A DNA stretch of 64,000 bases. It comes from Pseudomonas fluorescens. GTDB lineage: Bacteria > Pseudomonadota > Gammaproteobacteria > Pseudomonadales > Pseudomonadaceae. Below the pieces are notes generated by a model. It did not search any database. It saw only the letters and a program-made list of their open reading frames with translations, and was not told the origin of the DNA. Both the position numbers and the translations under genes were made by a program. The stretch lies in assembly GCF_000967965.1 (NCBI RefSeq), contig NZ_LACC01000006.1:1-64000 (forward strand). The letters are read 5' to 3'. The first letter of the stretch is position 1, and each line of letters opens with the position of its first letter. Positions 35,085 through 44,202 of this stretch are shown here, piece by piece.

Positions 35085-37641
35085 GGTGGGCTTGCTCGGT
35101 CAATGTGAGGGCATGAGGCATGCCTGTTTTTTGCGGATGGCCGGTCTCACTGACGGGCAGCAGCGACTCATGCACCACTGGCTCATCCGAGGCCGTACGA
35201 CGGTTCAGCGAGGGCCCGCGCAACAGGAAGTACGACAGGGCCGGAATCAGGATCAGCGCCCCCAGCATGTTCCACAGGAACATGAAGGTCAGCAGGATGC
35301 CCATGTCGGCCTGGAACTTGATCGGCGACCAGACCCAGCACACCACCCCGGCAGCCAGGGTGATGCCCACCAGCCCGACCACCCGACCGGTGAACGACAC
35401 CGCTTTTCGGTAGGCATCCGCCAGCGACAGACCCTGGCGCTGGTGGTACAGCTGAACGCTGAGCAAATACAGCGCGTAATCCACACCGATCCCGACGCCG
35501 AGGGCGATCACCGGCAGGGTCGCGACTTTCACACCGATGCCCATCACCACCATCAAGGCTTCGCAGAGGATCGAGGTCAGCACCAGCGGTAACAGGGCCA
35601 CCAGCGTGGCGCGCCAGCTACGAAAGGTGATCAGACAGAACAGCGTCACCGCGGCATACACGTAAAACAGCATGGTGCGATTGGCTTCGCGCACCACGAT
35701 GTTGGTCGCGGCTTCGATGCCGGCACTGCCGGCGGCGAGCAGGAACTGACGATCCTTGGTGCTGTTTTCCTTGGCGAACTTGTCGGCAATCTCCACCACG
35801 GCATTCAGCGTCTCAGCCTTGTGGTCAGTGAGAAAGGCAATCACCGGCATCAGCGAGCAGTCGTTGTTGAACAACTCAGGCGAGTTGACCGAGGCTTGTT
35901 GCGCGGCATAGTTCAGCACGTCCTGGTTGCGCTGGATGCTGTTGAGCTTTGGATTGCCTTCATAGGTGCCGGCCGTGATCTGGCGCACCGCGTTGACCAG
36001 CGAAGACGTGGCCTGCACGCCCGGATACTGTTGCAGCTCCCAGGCCAGACGGTCGGCGAGGACCAGGGTCTGGTAGTTCAGGCAGCCTTCCGGCGCGGTC
36101 TTGATCATCACCGCGAACATATCGCTGGACAGTGCGTAGTGGCTGGTGATGTAGGCGTTGTCGCGGTTATAGCGCGAATCGGCACGCAACTCCGGCGCTC
36201 CGCTGTCGAGGTCGCCGATTTTCAGTTGCAGGCTGATCATGAAGCCGCCGATGCCCATCAGCGTGGCCACCAATACCGCCCCCGTGGCCCACTTGCGCGT
36301 GGTGAAGCGATCGAGCGCGTCCCACAGTTTGCCGAAGCCTTTATGCTTTTCTGCACGAGTGTCGATTTTCAGCGCACGCTCGGCGGCCTTGGCGCCGACA
36401 CCGATGTAAGACAGCGCCACCGGCATCAGCAGCAAGGAGGTAAAAATCAGTACCGCGACACCAATGCTGGCGGTGATTGCCAGGTCCTGGATCACCGGGA
36501 TATCGATCAGCATCAGCACGGCGAAACCCACGGCGTCGGCCAGCAGCGCGGTGACACCGGCAATGAACAGGCGGCGAAAGGTGTAGCGCGCGGCGATCAG
36601 TTTGTGGGTGCCACGGGCGATGTCCTGCATGATCCCGTTCATCTTCTGTGCGGCGTGGGACACGCCGATGGCGAAGATCAGGAACGGCACCAGCACCGAG
36701 TACGGATCGATGGCATAACCCAGCCAGGCGACGATGCCCAGTTGCCAGACCACCGCGATCAGCGAACAGCCAACCACCAGCAGGGTGCTGCGCACGCAAC
36801 GGGTGTAGGCATAGATAATCACCAGTGAAGTGACGACCGCCAGACCGAAGAACATCATCACCTGGATCAGGCCGTCGATCAGGTCACCCATGAGTTTGGC
36901 GAAGCCGATCACCCGCACCTTGTACTGGCCCGTACCCTCTGCCCCGGCCTTGCGCGCGGCGCTGTCGCCAGAGAACTCGATCTTGTCGCGCAACTGCTCT
37001 TCGAGTAACCGCGAGAACTGGTGGTAGTTGATGCTCTGGCCAGTGGCCGAGGCCTTGTCCAGCAATGGCACGATCAGCATGCTCGACTTGTAGTCGCTGG
37101 CCACCAGGCTGCCGACGATGCCGGCGCGGGAAATGTTCTGGCGCAACTGCTCGATTTGCTCGGGCTTGCCCTGGTAGGCATCGGGCATCACCGGGCCGCC
37201 CTGGAAGCCTTCCTGAGTGACTTCAGTCCAGCGCACCCCAGGACTCCATAGCGACTTCATCCAGGAGCGGTCGACGCCTTCGGTGAGGAACAACTGGTCG
37301 TTGACCTGCTTGAGTACGTCCAGGTAACCGGGGTCGAAAATATCGCCCTGGGTGTTTTCGACCACCACCCGCACCGAGTTGCCCAGGCCGCGCAGTGACT
37401 GGCGGTTCTCCAGGAAATTCTGGATGTACGGCTGGCTCTGCGGAATCATCTTCTCGAAGCTGGGCCGCAGTTCCAGACGGGTCAGCGCCATGTAGCCCAG
37501 CACCACGGTGGCCAGTGCCATCAGCAGCATGAACAGCGGGCGGAAGTTGAACACCAGCCGCTCCAACCGGTTGCCAGAGCACCGATCGAAGTCACGCAGC
37601 TCGCGGATCACCGGCATGGCGTCTTGTTTGATATTGCCCAT
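35077..37641 (-). CDS. RND/MMPL-family transporter
   Basis: An 854-residue RND-superfamily membrane protein. One membrane helix near the N-terminus is followed by a large extracytoplasmic domain, a block of five or six helices with GVSHAAQKMNG, a second large domain and a second helix block with ALGVGIGVDYALYLLS. I chose the ATG at 37641 (MGNIKQDAM) instead of 37701. Such hydrophobe/MMPL exporters move lipids or sterol-like molecules. With YCF48, DUF1329 and DUF1302 proteins upstream it forms a recurrent set thought to handle hydrophobic substrates at the envelope (known co-occurrence; direction of transport unknown). Confidence 0.87.
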   Translation of the reverse strand: MGNIKQDAMPVIRELRDFDRCSGNRLERLVFNFRPLFMLLMALATVVLGYMALTRLELRPSFEKMIPQSQPYIQNFLENRQSLRGLGNSVRVVVENTQGDIFDPGYLDVLKQVNDQLFLTEGVDRSWMKSLWSPGVRWTEVTQEGFQGGPVMPDAYQGKPEQIEQLRQNISRAGIVGSLVASDYKSSMLIVPLLDKASATGQSINYHQFSRLLEEQLRDKIEFSGDSAARKAGAEGTGQYKVRVIGFAKLMGDLIDGLIQVMMFFGLAVVTSLVIIYAYTRCVRSTLLVVGCSLIAVVWQLGIVAWLGYAIDPYSVLVPFLIFAIGVSHAAQKMNGIMQDIARGTHKLIAARYTFRRLFIAGVTALLADAVGFAVLMLIDIPVIQDLAITASIGVAVLIFTSLLLMPVALSYIGVGAKAAERALKIDTRAEKHKGFGKLWDALDRFTTRKWATGAVLVATLMGIGGFMISLQLKIGDLDSGAPELRADSRYNRDNAYITSHYALSSDMFAVMIKTAPEGCLNYQTLVLADRLAWELQQYPGVQATSSLVNAVRQITAGTYEGNPKLNSIQRNQDVLNYAAQQASVNSPELFNNDCSLMPVIAFLTDHKAETLNAVVEIADKFAKENSTKDRQFLLAAGSAGIEAATNIVVREANRTMLFYVYAAVTLFCLITFRSWRATLVALLPLVLTSILCEALMVVMGIGVKVATLPVIALGVGIGVDYALYLLSVQLYHQRQGLSLADAYRKAVSFTGRVVGLVGITLAAGVVCWVWSPIKFQADMGILLTFMFLWNMLGALILIPALSYFLLRGPSLNRRTASDEPVVHESLLPVSETGHPQKTGMPHALTLTEQAHHV

Positions 37642-37657
37642 GTCTGGGTTCTCGCTC

Positions 37658-38752
37658 TTAGGGTTCGAGGGCTGGGTCGACGGACAACGTCCGCGCACCA
37701 CGGCTGCCGGCCAGCACCAAGGCGCCAGCGGCGGACTGGGTGGCGCCGGCTATCGGCGTCGGCGTCGGCGCCGGTTGCTGCACCAGATGCAGTTGCGCGC
37801 CAGTGCCCTGGCTGACCAGCAACTGCCCGCCCTGGGTGAACAGGCGGTAATGGCCACGGGCATCGATCAGGCCGGCGGTGATGCTGACGTGCAGGCCGGT
37901 GTCCAGCGCGGTCCAGCTCTGGCCACCGTCGGTGCTGCGCAGCACATTGCCGCGCAAGCCGTAGACCAACACTTCCCCGGGCTTGCCGAGCACGCCGAAG
38001 AAGCTGCCCTGATAGGGCGTCGGAACGGCGGCGAAGCGTTGGCTGTTGTCATCCCATTTGAGCAACAGGCCTTGCTCGCCGGCGATGTACACACTGTCAC
38101 CGGTGGAGGCGATGGCGTTGAGGTGGAAACCCTGGGGGTTGTCGGTGCGATCCTGAAACGGCATCCAGCTCTGGCCACCGTCGTCGGTGCGCAGGATCAG
38201 GTTGAACACCCCGACCACATAGCCGGTCTTGTCGTTGGCGAACCAGACGTCGAGCAGCGGTTTGTCCGCGCCCTGCTCGACCAGGCGCTGACCCTCGGCG
38301 ACCAGCAGTGGCCACTGCTCGTTGGCCGGCTCGGCACTGGCCAGCGCTTCATAATGCTTGACCAGCAAGGCGCCGATCTGACGACCGTCGAGCTGCTTGC
38401 GCCAGGTGGTGCCGGCATCGCTGCTATGCAGCACGACACCGTCGTTACCGACCGCCCAGCCCTGTTTGGCAGAAGGAAAAAACACCGCGGTCAGATCGCT
38501 GCTGACCGGGACGCCAGCCTGCAGCCAGTGCTTGCCAGCGTCATCGGAATAAAGAATATGGCCACGCTGGCCAACGGTGACCAGGCGCTCACCGGCGCGA
38601 GCGATGCCGATCAAGGGGCTACGCACGGCCAAAGGACTCGGCTTGGCGGGCAGATCCAGCACATCAACATAACCGGCCGCCTGAGCAACACCCTGCAATA
38701 GCGCCAGCATCGAACACAGCAGTACCAGTACGAAATTTTTCAAGGAACCCAT
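37658..38752 (-). CDS. YCF48/BNR-repeat periplasmic beta-propeller protein
   Basis: A 364-residue exported protein. It has a signal peptide MGSLKNFVLVLLCSML...VAQAAG from the ATG at 38752, then repeated BNR/Asp-box-like units (SDDAGKHWLQ, SSDAGTTWRKQ, TDDGGQSWM, STDGGQSWTAL) that build a beta-propeller. It resembles the photosystem assembly factor YCF48 in fold only. It always travels with the RND, DUF1329 and DUF1302 genes in such clusters and is probably a periplasmic partner of the transporter. Its molecular role is unknown. Confidence 0.85.
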   Translation of the reverse strand: MGSLKNFVLVLLCSMLALLQGVAQAAGYVDVLDLPAKPSPLAVRSPLIGIARAGERLVTVGQRGHILYSDDAGKHWLQAGVPVSSDLTAVFFPSAKQGWAVGNDGVVLHSSDAGTTWRKQLDGRQIGALLVKHYEALASAEPANEQWPLLVAEGQRLVEQGADKPLLDVWFANDKTGYVVGVFNLILRTDDGGQSWMPFQDRTDNPQGFHLNAIASTGDSVYIAGEQGLLLKWDDNSQRFAAVPTPYQGSFFGVLGKPGEVLVYGLRGNVLRSTDGGQSWTALDTGLHVSITAGLIDARGHYRLFTQGGQLLVSQGTGAQLHLVQQPAPTPTPIAGATQSAAGALVLAGSRGARTLSVDPALEP

Positions 38753-38863
38753 ACCGCACCTTCCAGGAAAACGGCACCGCACAGCACACGAGGTGCAGTC
38801 CGGCGCCGGAGTCGGTAACCGGGGGATCTCTACCGATCACCCCGGACTTCTGTCGCCTGACGC

Positions 38864-40219
38864 TTAGCGGATGCCGGACGCTGCCAGCGCATCCGGAGCC
38901 CACTGCGCCTTTGAGAGAGACTCGATGTACTTGATGCCGCCGTACGCGCCCGTGATGCCGTTGATGTTGTAGGAGCCGCCCACCAGGTCGTAGATCATGA
39001 AAGGCGAGACATCGGGGATGTTTTTGTCGTAACTCTGGCTGAGGAAGGCGAAGGAGCCACGGTAGAGCTTGCCGCTGGAGTCATACTGGTCAGAAGCCAA
39101 AGCGATCCAGCTGTCTTCATCCAGGTACATGCGGCGCTTCTGGTAGATGTGCCGCGCGCCGGATTTGAGCGTGCCTTCCACTACCCAGACGCGGTGTTTC
39201 TCCCAGCGCACAAAGTCAGACGCGATGTGGTTGGGGGTCGTCAGTTGCTTGGCGTCCACAGCGTAAGTCAGCTTGTAGGTGTTGTAGGGCACGACCATTT
39301 CCTGCTTGCCCACCAGCTTCCAGTCGAAGCGGTCCAACGCACCGTTGAACACGAACACGTCGTCGTAAGTACCGGCACCGCCCGTACCAGGGTTAGGCGT
39401 GTCATAGGCCAGGTCCGGCGCCAGCTTCACTCGACGCTGGCCAGGCAGGTACTGCCAGCTGCGGCGTGGCTGCTCCAATGGGTTGGCCGTGTCCTTGAGC
39501 ATGATTGCCTCTCCCGCGCGGCGCGCGGGACCGGTGTAATACAGCTTCATCTGAAAGAACACGTCAGTGCTCTTGAACGGCTTCGACATGTCGTCGTAGA
39601 TCGGATAGTTCGAGAACGACAGCGCCGTGGTGGACAGTGTCGGTACACCCGCCGAGTCAACGTTCCAGGAGTCATATTTGACATTTCGATTGCCCCCTAC
39701 GCGCAGCAGGTGGTTCCACATGGCTTCACTGCCCGAGGTCGGGATCGGGAACGGCACGCCGGGCAGCAGGTTATCGATGGACAGACCGCCATTGATGGAC
39801 TGGGTACCGGTGGCATTTTTCACGCTGTTGTCCAGCACCGCCTGAGGCAGGGCGACAGTGCGATGGGTCGGATACACATTGATGTGGTAAGTGGGATAGC
39901 GCCTGGCAAGCTCTGCCGTGGTGGCCGTCAACTGACTCTTGTACTGTTCAACGTTCTTGCCATCGATGACCAACAGCGGCTTCTCGTCGGCAAACGGGTC
40001 CGGACGCATGCCGTCGCCCGCCTTGAAGCCGGCTGGCGGGGTGGTCAGACCGCCTTTGTAGGCTGGAATCGAACCATCGGCATTAGCTGCCATCTCGGCG
40101 CCCACATTGGTCAGGCTGGTGCCCAACCTGGCTGCTTCCTGAGCCGATACAGCCGCTTGGGCCTGACCGGCAATGACAGCCGCCAGGGAAGCTGCCAACA
40201 CGCTATTTAGCAATTTCAT
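38864..40219 (-). CDS. DUF1329 outer-membrane lipid-handling protein
   Basis: A 451-residue exported protein. The signal peptide is MKLLNSVLAASLAAVIAGQA with an AQA cleavage site, and the ATG at 40219 is chosen over 40258. The mature protein matches DUF1329 (LolA/LolB-like fold family) with W-rich strands (RRSWQYLPGQRRVKLAPDLAYD). It is always paired with a DUF1302 gene. Proposed roles are envelope delivery of hydrophobic compounds. Spacing to DUF1302 is 39 bp. Confidence 0.88.
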   Translation of the reverse strand: MKLLNSVLAASLAAVIAGQAQAAVSAQEAARLGTSLTNVGAEMAANADGSIPAYKGGLTTPPAGFKAGDGMRPDPFADEKPLLVIDGKNVEQYKSQLTATTAELARRYPTYHINVYPTHRTVALPQAVLDNSVKNATGTQSINGGLSIDNLLPGVPFPIPTSGSEAMWNHLLRVGGNRNVKYDSWNVDSAGVPTLSTTALSFSNYPIYDDMSKPFKSTDVFFQMKLYYTGPARRAGEAIMLKDTANPLEQPRRSWQYLPGQRRVKLAPDLAYDTPNPGTGGAGTYDDVFVFNGALDRFDWKLVGKQEMVVPYNTYKLTYAVDAKQLTTPNHIASDFVRWEKHRVWVVEGTLKSGARHIYQKRRMYLDEDSWIALASDQYDSSGKLYRGSFAFLSQSYDKNIPDVSPFMIYDLVGGSYNINGITGAYGGIKYIESLSKAQWAPDALAASGIR

Positions 40220-40258
40220 CTGAATTCTCTCCACTTGTTTTTGTGATCTGAGCGTCAA

Positions 40259-42130
40259 TCAGAAGGTGGTTTTGAACGAGGCCGTGAGCATCCCGCGATC
40301 CTTGAGCAGCGGCGCCAGGCCGGCCTGCGAAGTGATCTGGCCGGGAATGCAGCGGTACTGCCCACTACTGCCGGGGGTGTTGTTATCGAGCCCGGTTTCA
40401 CAGGTATTGAAAGGACCAAAAGAATCCACGTACTTCAGGTCGAATTTGTACTTTTGATAGACGTCCGCGGCGATGCCTACGGAGTAGCTGCCGGCGTTCT
40501 CGCTGCCACCCAACTGGACAGCCGAGTTGCCCTTGAGGCCGACGTTGTAGGAAACGGGCATGGACATATCCACACCCGGGAACACCTGGAACCAGGTCGG
40601 GGTGAAGTTGGTCGCGATGGAGTAGGCATTGGTGTCGACTTTGTCGACGCCCTGGTAACTGGAGTTGCCCTTGAAGGACTGCTGGCCCTTGTCGACGCTG
40701 ACCAGATGGGTCATGGCACCTTCTACCGCCAACGAAGACGAGTCCCACAACGGGGTATTGCCAAAGCTCACCAGACCGTTGAGTACCACGTGGAAAGTCT
40801 TGCCACGGGCCGTTCCGGTGTCACCTCTGCCCGGCACGGCACCGATAAGGTTGTCGCCGTTGACCAGACCCTGCGCAGCCTGTGCACTCAAGGTCGGGTT
40901 GATGGTAGTGAAATTGCTCAGCAGCGGCATGTTCTCGCGATAGTTCACATCAAGCCCGACGCTGACCGGACCCACATTTTTCGACAGGCTGATGCCGTAG
41001 ATGTCGATGTCATCGGCATAAGCGGCCAGGTATTCGGCACCCGCGAGCCCCGGCAGACCTGGCTGTTGCAGGTTGGGCGCATTGACCAGCACCACTGGCA
41101 TCGGGTCCGAGGTGTTGCGGTAGTAGAAGCCCAAGGTGCCGTCCAGCCACTCCGGACTCCACTTGGCCATCAGCCCGAAGTCGCCGGAGTTGTTTGGCTT
41201 GACGTCATGCCCGCGCGGCGTACCAAAAAAAGCACCGGCCCCGCCCAGCGCCGTCGGCACTGGCAGCCAGAACACCTCCCCGCCTTCGCCGAACATGTCA
41301 TAGCCGCCCATGTAGGTCCCACCCTCAGGCAGACGGGTGTTGCGGAACTCCAGGAAGTACTGCGCGCCCAAGGTCAGCTCCGGATTGACCGTGAAAGACA
41401 TGGAAAGCTGGTTGCGCGGGAGGAACAGTTCCTTGGTTTCGGTGCCCGGCACGTTGTACAACTTGGCCAGGTCCAGGGCCGACTGACCATAGTTGATACC
41501 GTTGGCCGCATTGAACAGGGTCTCGCCCCAGAACATGTTGTGCCTGCCGAGCTTGCTGCTGAACATCGACTCCTCGCCGACTTCGGTGCTGTAGAACACA
41601 AAGGCATCAAGGATCTCACCGGAGGGACCGTTGTAATAACGGTCGCTGTAGTTGCTCAGCCCATGCTTGCGTGCAACGTGGCCGTTCAGCGAGTCGCCAG
41701 GCTGAATAGAGCCGGACTGACGAGCCGCTACCAGGTTACCCGCATTGCCGGCCTGCCCTGGAAAAGGGTTGGAGTTGGAACCGACATCGTCATAGGCATG
41801 GTCATACCAGCTCGCGGCGCTGACACGAAAACCCATCTTGCGCTGGTAAACCACATCGAGCTCGGTCAGCAGATCGACCCGCTGGGTCACAGCACTGCCG
41901 ACACTGAAGTTTTTGTCGCCGTCGTTATAGTTGGCGGCGTTGGCAATCTTCGAATTCTGACCTTGCACCCGTTGACCGTAACTGGCCTTGAGGGTGTTAT
42001 CGAAGCGCACGGTCCAATCTTCACTGGCATTGCTCAGTTCAAAGGCATGGGCAGCCGGCATGGAGGCGAGCAGCAGGGCGTTAGCCAGCAGACTGCGACG
42101 CAAAGGGCTATGCCCTGTCGTGGTGTGCAT
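40259..42130 (-). CDS. DUF1302 outer-membrane barrel protein
   Basis: A 623-residue DUF1302 protein with an N-terminal signal (RRSLLANALLLASMPAAHA) and a long beta-rich body typical of an outer-membrane channel, ending in aromatic residues (LTASFKTTF), as barrels do. It is the first gene of the operon that runs through DUF1329, YCF48, RND and the beta-oxidation genes, with GGAGACAACGTA before the ATG. Such proteins are thought to admit hydrophobic substrates. No specific ligand can be read from the sequence. Confidence 0.87.
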   Translation of the reverse strand: MHTTTGHSPLRRSLLANALLLASMPAAHAFELSNASEDWTVRFDNTLKASYGQRVQGQNSKIANAANYNDGDKNFSVGSAVTQRVDLLTELDVVYQRKMGFRVSAASWYDHAYDDVGSNSNPFPGQAGNAGNLVAARQSGSIQPGDSLNGHVARKHGLSNYSDRYYNGPSGEILDAFVFYSTEVGEESMFSSKLGRHNMFWGETLFNAANGINYGQSALDLAKLYNVPGTETKELFLPRNQLSMSFTVNPELTLGAQYFLEFRNTRLPEGGTYMGGYDMFGEGGEVFWLPVPTALGGAGAFFGTPRGHDVKPNNSGDFGLMAKWSPEWLDGTLGFYYRNTSDPMPVVLVNAPNLQQPGLPGLAGAEYLAAYADDIDIYGISLSKNVGPVSVGLDVNYRENMPLLSNFTTINPTLSAQAAQGLVNGDNLIGAVPGRGDTGTARGKTFHVVLNGLVSFGNTPLWDSSSLAVEGAMTHLVSVDKGQQSFKGNSSYQGVDKVDTNAYSIATNFTPTWFQVFPGVDMSMPVSYNVGLKGNSAVQLGGSENAGSYSVGIAADVYQKYKFDLKYVDSFGPFNTCETGLDNNTPGSSGQYRCIPGQITSQAGLAPLLKDRGMLTASFKTTF

Positions 42131-42240
42131 TACGTTGTCTCCGTTTTTTGTTGTTTTTGTTTTTTGGCTCTAACAACGGCTCACATCAGGTCCGGCAGTG
42201 ATGCGAGCTTCTTCAGGCGGTTCTGTTCAGGCGTTTGCGT

Positions 42241-42795
42241 CTAGCGATCCAGCGTGCGGATAAAGTCTTCTGCCTGCGGCCACTCGCCGTAGCCGGAGGC
42301 TGGATTGAGGTGGCCTACGGCGCCGAGGTTGACCAGTTCGCTGCCCCACTGACGGGCCATTTGGGTCACCGACTCCAGGCGAGCAAGGTGATCGTTGGTA
42401 CTGGCCGCGACAATCGTCGGGAACGGCAGCGGCCCTTTTGGCAGCGAGTCCCAGCCATTGGCCCGCAGGCTCTCAGCGGTCGGATAACCGATTGGCCATT
42501 TGGCCTCGAGGTCCGGTGGTGCGGCCAGCAAAGCGCCCTTGATCGGGCGGTCATGACAGGCGGCCCAGTGCACCACCATCAGCACACCGGCACTGTGGGC
42601 CACCAGGATCACCGGACCGGAAATCTGCTCCAGCTCGCGCTGGATCGCATCCACTCGTGCCGCCAGACTGAGCTTGTTGTCTTCCAGAGGTGGTACTGAG
42701 CGGACCTTGTCCAACCTGGCTTCCAGCAGCGTTTGCCAATGCGCTGGCACGTGATCGCGCAAGCCCGGAACTATCAAAATCGTGGTGTCATTCAT
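42241..42795 (-). CDS. RBBP9/YdeN-family small serine hydrolase
   Basis: A 184-residue alpha/beta hydrolase. The motif IVPGLRDHVPAHWQ at the N-terminus and the nucleophile in VAHSAGVLMVVHW mark the RBBP9/YdeN family, with a C-terminal His in GHLNPASGYG. The ATG at 42795 is chosen over 42822. It lies about 110 bp upstream of the DUF1302 gene on the same strand and may cleave an ester in the same substrate class. The reaction is unknown. Confidence 0.82.
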   Translation of the reverse strand: MNDTTILIVPGLRDHVPAHWQTLLEARLDKVRSVPPLEDNKLSLAARVDAIQRELEQISGPVILVAHSAGVLMVVHWAACHDRPIKGALLAAPPDLEAKWPIGYPTAESLRANGWDSLPKGPLPFPTIVAASTNDHLARLESVTQMARQWGSELVNLGAVGHLNPASGYGEWPQAEDFIRTLDR

Positions 42796-43044
42796 CGCGC
42801 TATTCACCCTTGAACAATCCATCGAGCGGGTCCGCGAATGTTTCGAACCCTGCCAGCAGCACAGTAGGATTCGCCTTGTCGGAGCGGGTTACATTTAGCG
42901 TCAGCCACTTCCCTTTTGATGACAGCGTCCGTGAGTCGGCCCGGTTGGATTTACCGCACCCGGCGCTTTTCATTTCACGATCAAGTCTCTATAACTGGCA
43001 GGTAACTGCGACAGCGAGATCTCATTTGTCACAACGTGGAATGT

Positions 43045-44073
43045 ATGCACGCCATGCCCGTACAAGCACGAACCGCCGTACTGACCAACTACCTGGATGT
43101 GGCTCACCATCTACGGCTGAACGCGATCACGCTGTTAGCCGAGGTGGGTTTGAGTCCCGCACTTCTGAGCGATCCGAGCCAACGCATCCCGGCCACCGCC
43201 AGCATCATCCTGCTGGAGAAGTCGGCGCGCCTGAGTGGTTGTGAAACCCTCGGCCTGCGTATGGCCGAGCTGCGTCAACTCGCGGACTTTGGTGAAGTGA
43301 GCCTGCTGCTCAGTCACCAGAACACGCTTCGCGATGCGCTGAATGTGATCGTGCATTACCGTCAGCAGATCAATGAGTCACTGGCGATTTTCGTAGAGGA
43401 AAGCGGCAGTACGGTGATCATTCGCGAAGAACTGGTTACCGACATGGGCACGAACAACCGCCAATCCATCGAACTGGCCATCGCCGTGATGCACCGCTTT
43501 TGCGCCGCCATGCTCGGCGCGCACTGGCACCCGATCAATGTCTGTTTCTCCCACGACGCTCCGGCAGATCTCTCCGTGCATCGACGGATCTTCGGTTGCA
43601 AGGTGGAGTTCGGCTGCGAGTTCAACGGCATCGTTTGTCCCGCCACCAACCTCGACACCGCCAATCCTCTGGCCAATGCGGCCATGGCCCGACATGCGCA
43701 GCGCTACATGGATTCGCTGCTGGGCAAAAACGACCATTCCGTGGCGTTTGAGGTGCGCAAATCCATTTACCTGTTGCTCCCCATGGGTCGCGCGACCATT
43801 GCGCAGATTGCTCAAAGCCAGGGCATGAACGTGCGCACCCTGCAGCGCCGCCTGGACGAAGAAGGGGCCAGTTTCAGCGAGTTGATCAATAGCGTGCGCC
43901 GCGACCTGGTGATTCGCTACCTGGAGAACCCCGGGTACTCGCTGGGGCGGATCGCCGACATGCTTGGCTACTCCATGCCCAACTCATTCACTCGCTGGTT
44001 CGTTTCCCAGTTCAACATGCCGCCAGCCGCCTGGCGCAGCGAACACAATATCGTGCCGCGCAAAGACAGTTGA
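43045..44073 (+). CDS. AraC-family regulator (OruR/ArgR-like with arabinose-binding-type domain)
   Basis: A 342-residue AraC regulator. The N-terminal Arabinose_bd-type domain (about 1-230) precedes two C-terminal helix-turn-helix motifs (ATIAQIAQSQGMNVRTLQRRL and SLGRIADMLGYSMPNSFTRWF). Starts at 43036 (GTG), 43045 (ATG) and a later ATG are in frame; GTGGA just upstream favours 43045. It is divergent from the hydrolase/DUF1302 operon and is the natural candidate activator for it. Confidence 0.85.
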   Translation: MHAMPVQARTAVLTNYLDVAHHLRLNAITLLAEVGLSPALLSDPSQRIPATASIILLEKSARLSGCETLGLRMAELRQLADFGEVSLLLSHQNTLRDALNVIVHYRQQINESLAIFVEESGSTVIIREELVTDMGTNNRQSIELAIAVMHRFCAAMLGAHWHPINVCFSHDAPADLSVHRRIFGCKVEFGCEFNGIVCPATNLDTANPLANAAMARHAQRYMDSLLGKNDHSVAFEVRKSIYLLLPMGRATIAQIAQSQGMNVRTLQRRLDEEGASFSELINSVRRDLVIRYLENPGYSLGRIADMLGYSMPNSFTRWFVSQFNMPPAAWRSEHNIVPRKDS

Positions 44074-44085
44074 TACGCCCCGCAG

Positions 44086-44119
44086 CAAAAAAACGGTCAT
44101 CTGCTGAAACAGACGACCG
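44086..44119 (-). terminator. Intrinsic terminator of the YeiH operon (bidirectional)
   Basis: The stem CGGTCATCTG/CAGACGACCG (44094-44119) has one wobble pair. Read on the minus strand it is followed by TTTTTTT, so it ends the seven-gene operon whose last gene stops at 44203. It also faces the convergent araC gene. Confidence 0.75.
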
Positions 44120-44202
44120 CAAAAGGAGCACATCCGGGGTACGACACTTGACTCACGCTCGCGCTGTCCAGTGAGTCGCGCAGTCCTCGATAGCGCGTCT
44201 GT

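Noticed and set aside
33372..35108. 578-codon plus-strand frame opposite the acyl-CoA dehydrogenase
   Set aside because: It is the antisense shadow of a gene with clear FAD and catalytic motifs; its own translation shows no family and is rich in the residues expected from GC-rich antisense frames.
40454..42244. 596-codon plus-strand frame opposite DUF1302
   Set aside because: Antisense shadow of a well-recognised outer-membrane protein; no recognisable motif or ribosome site.
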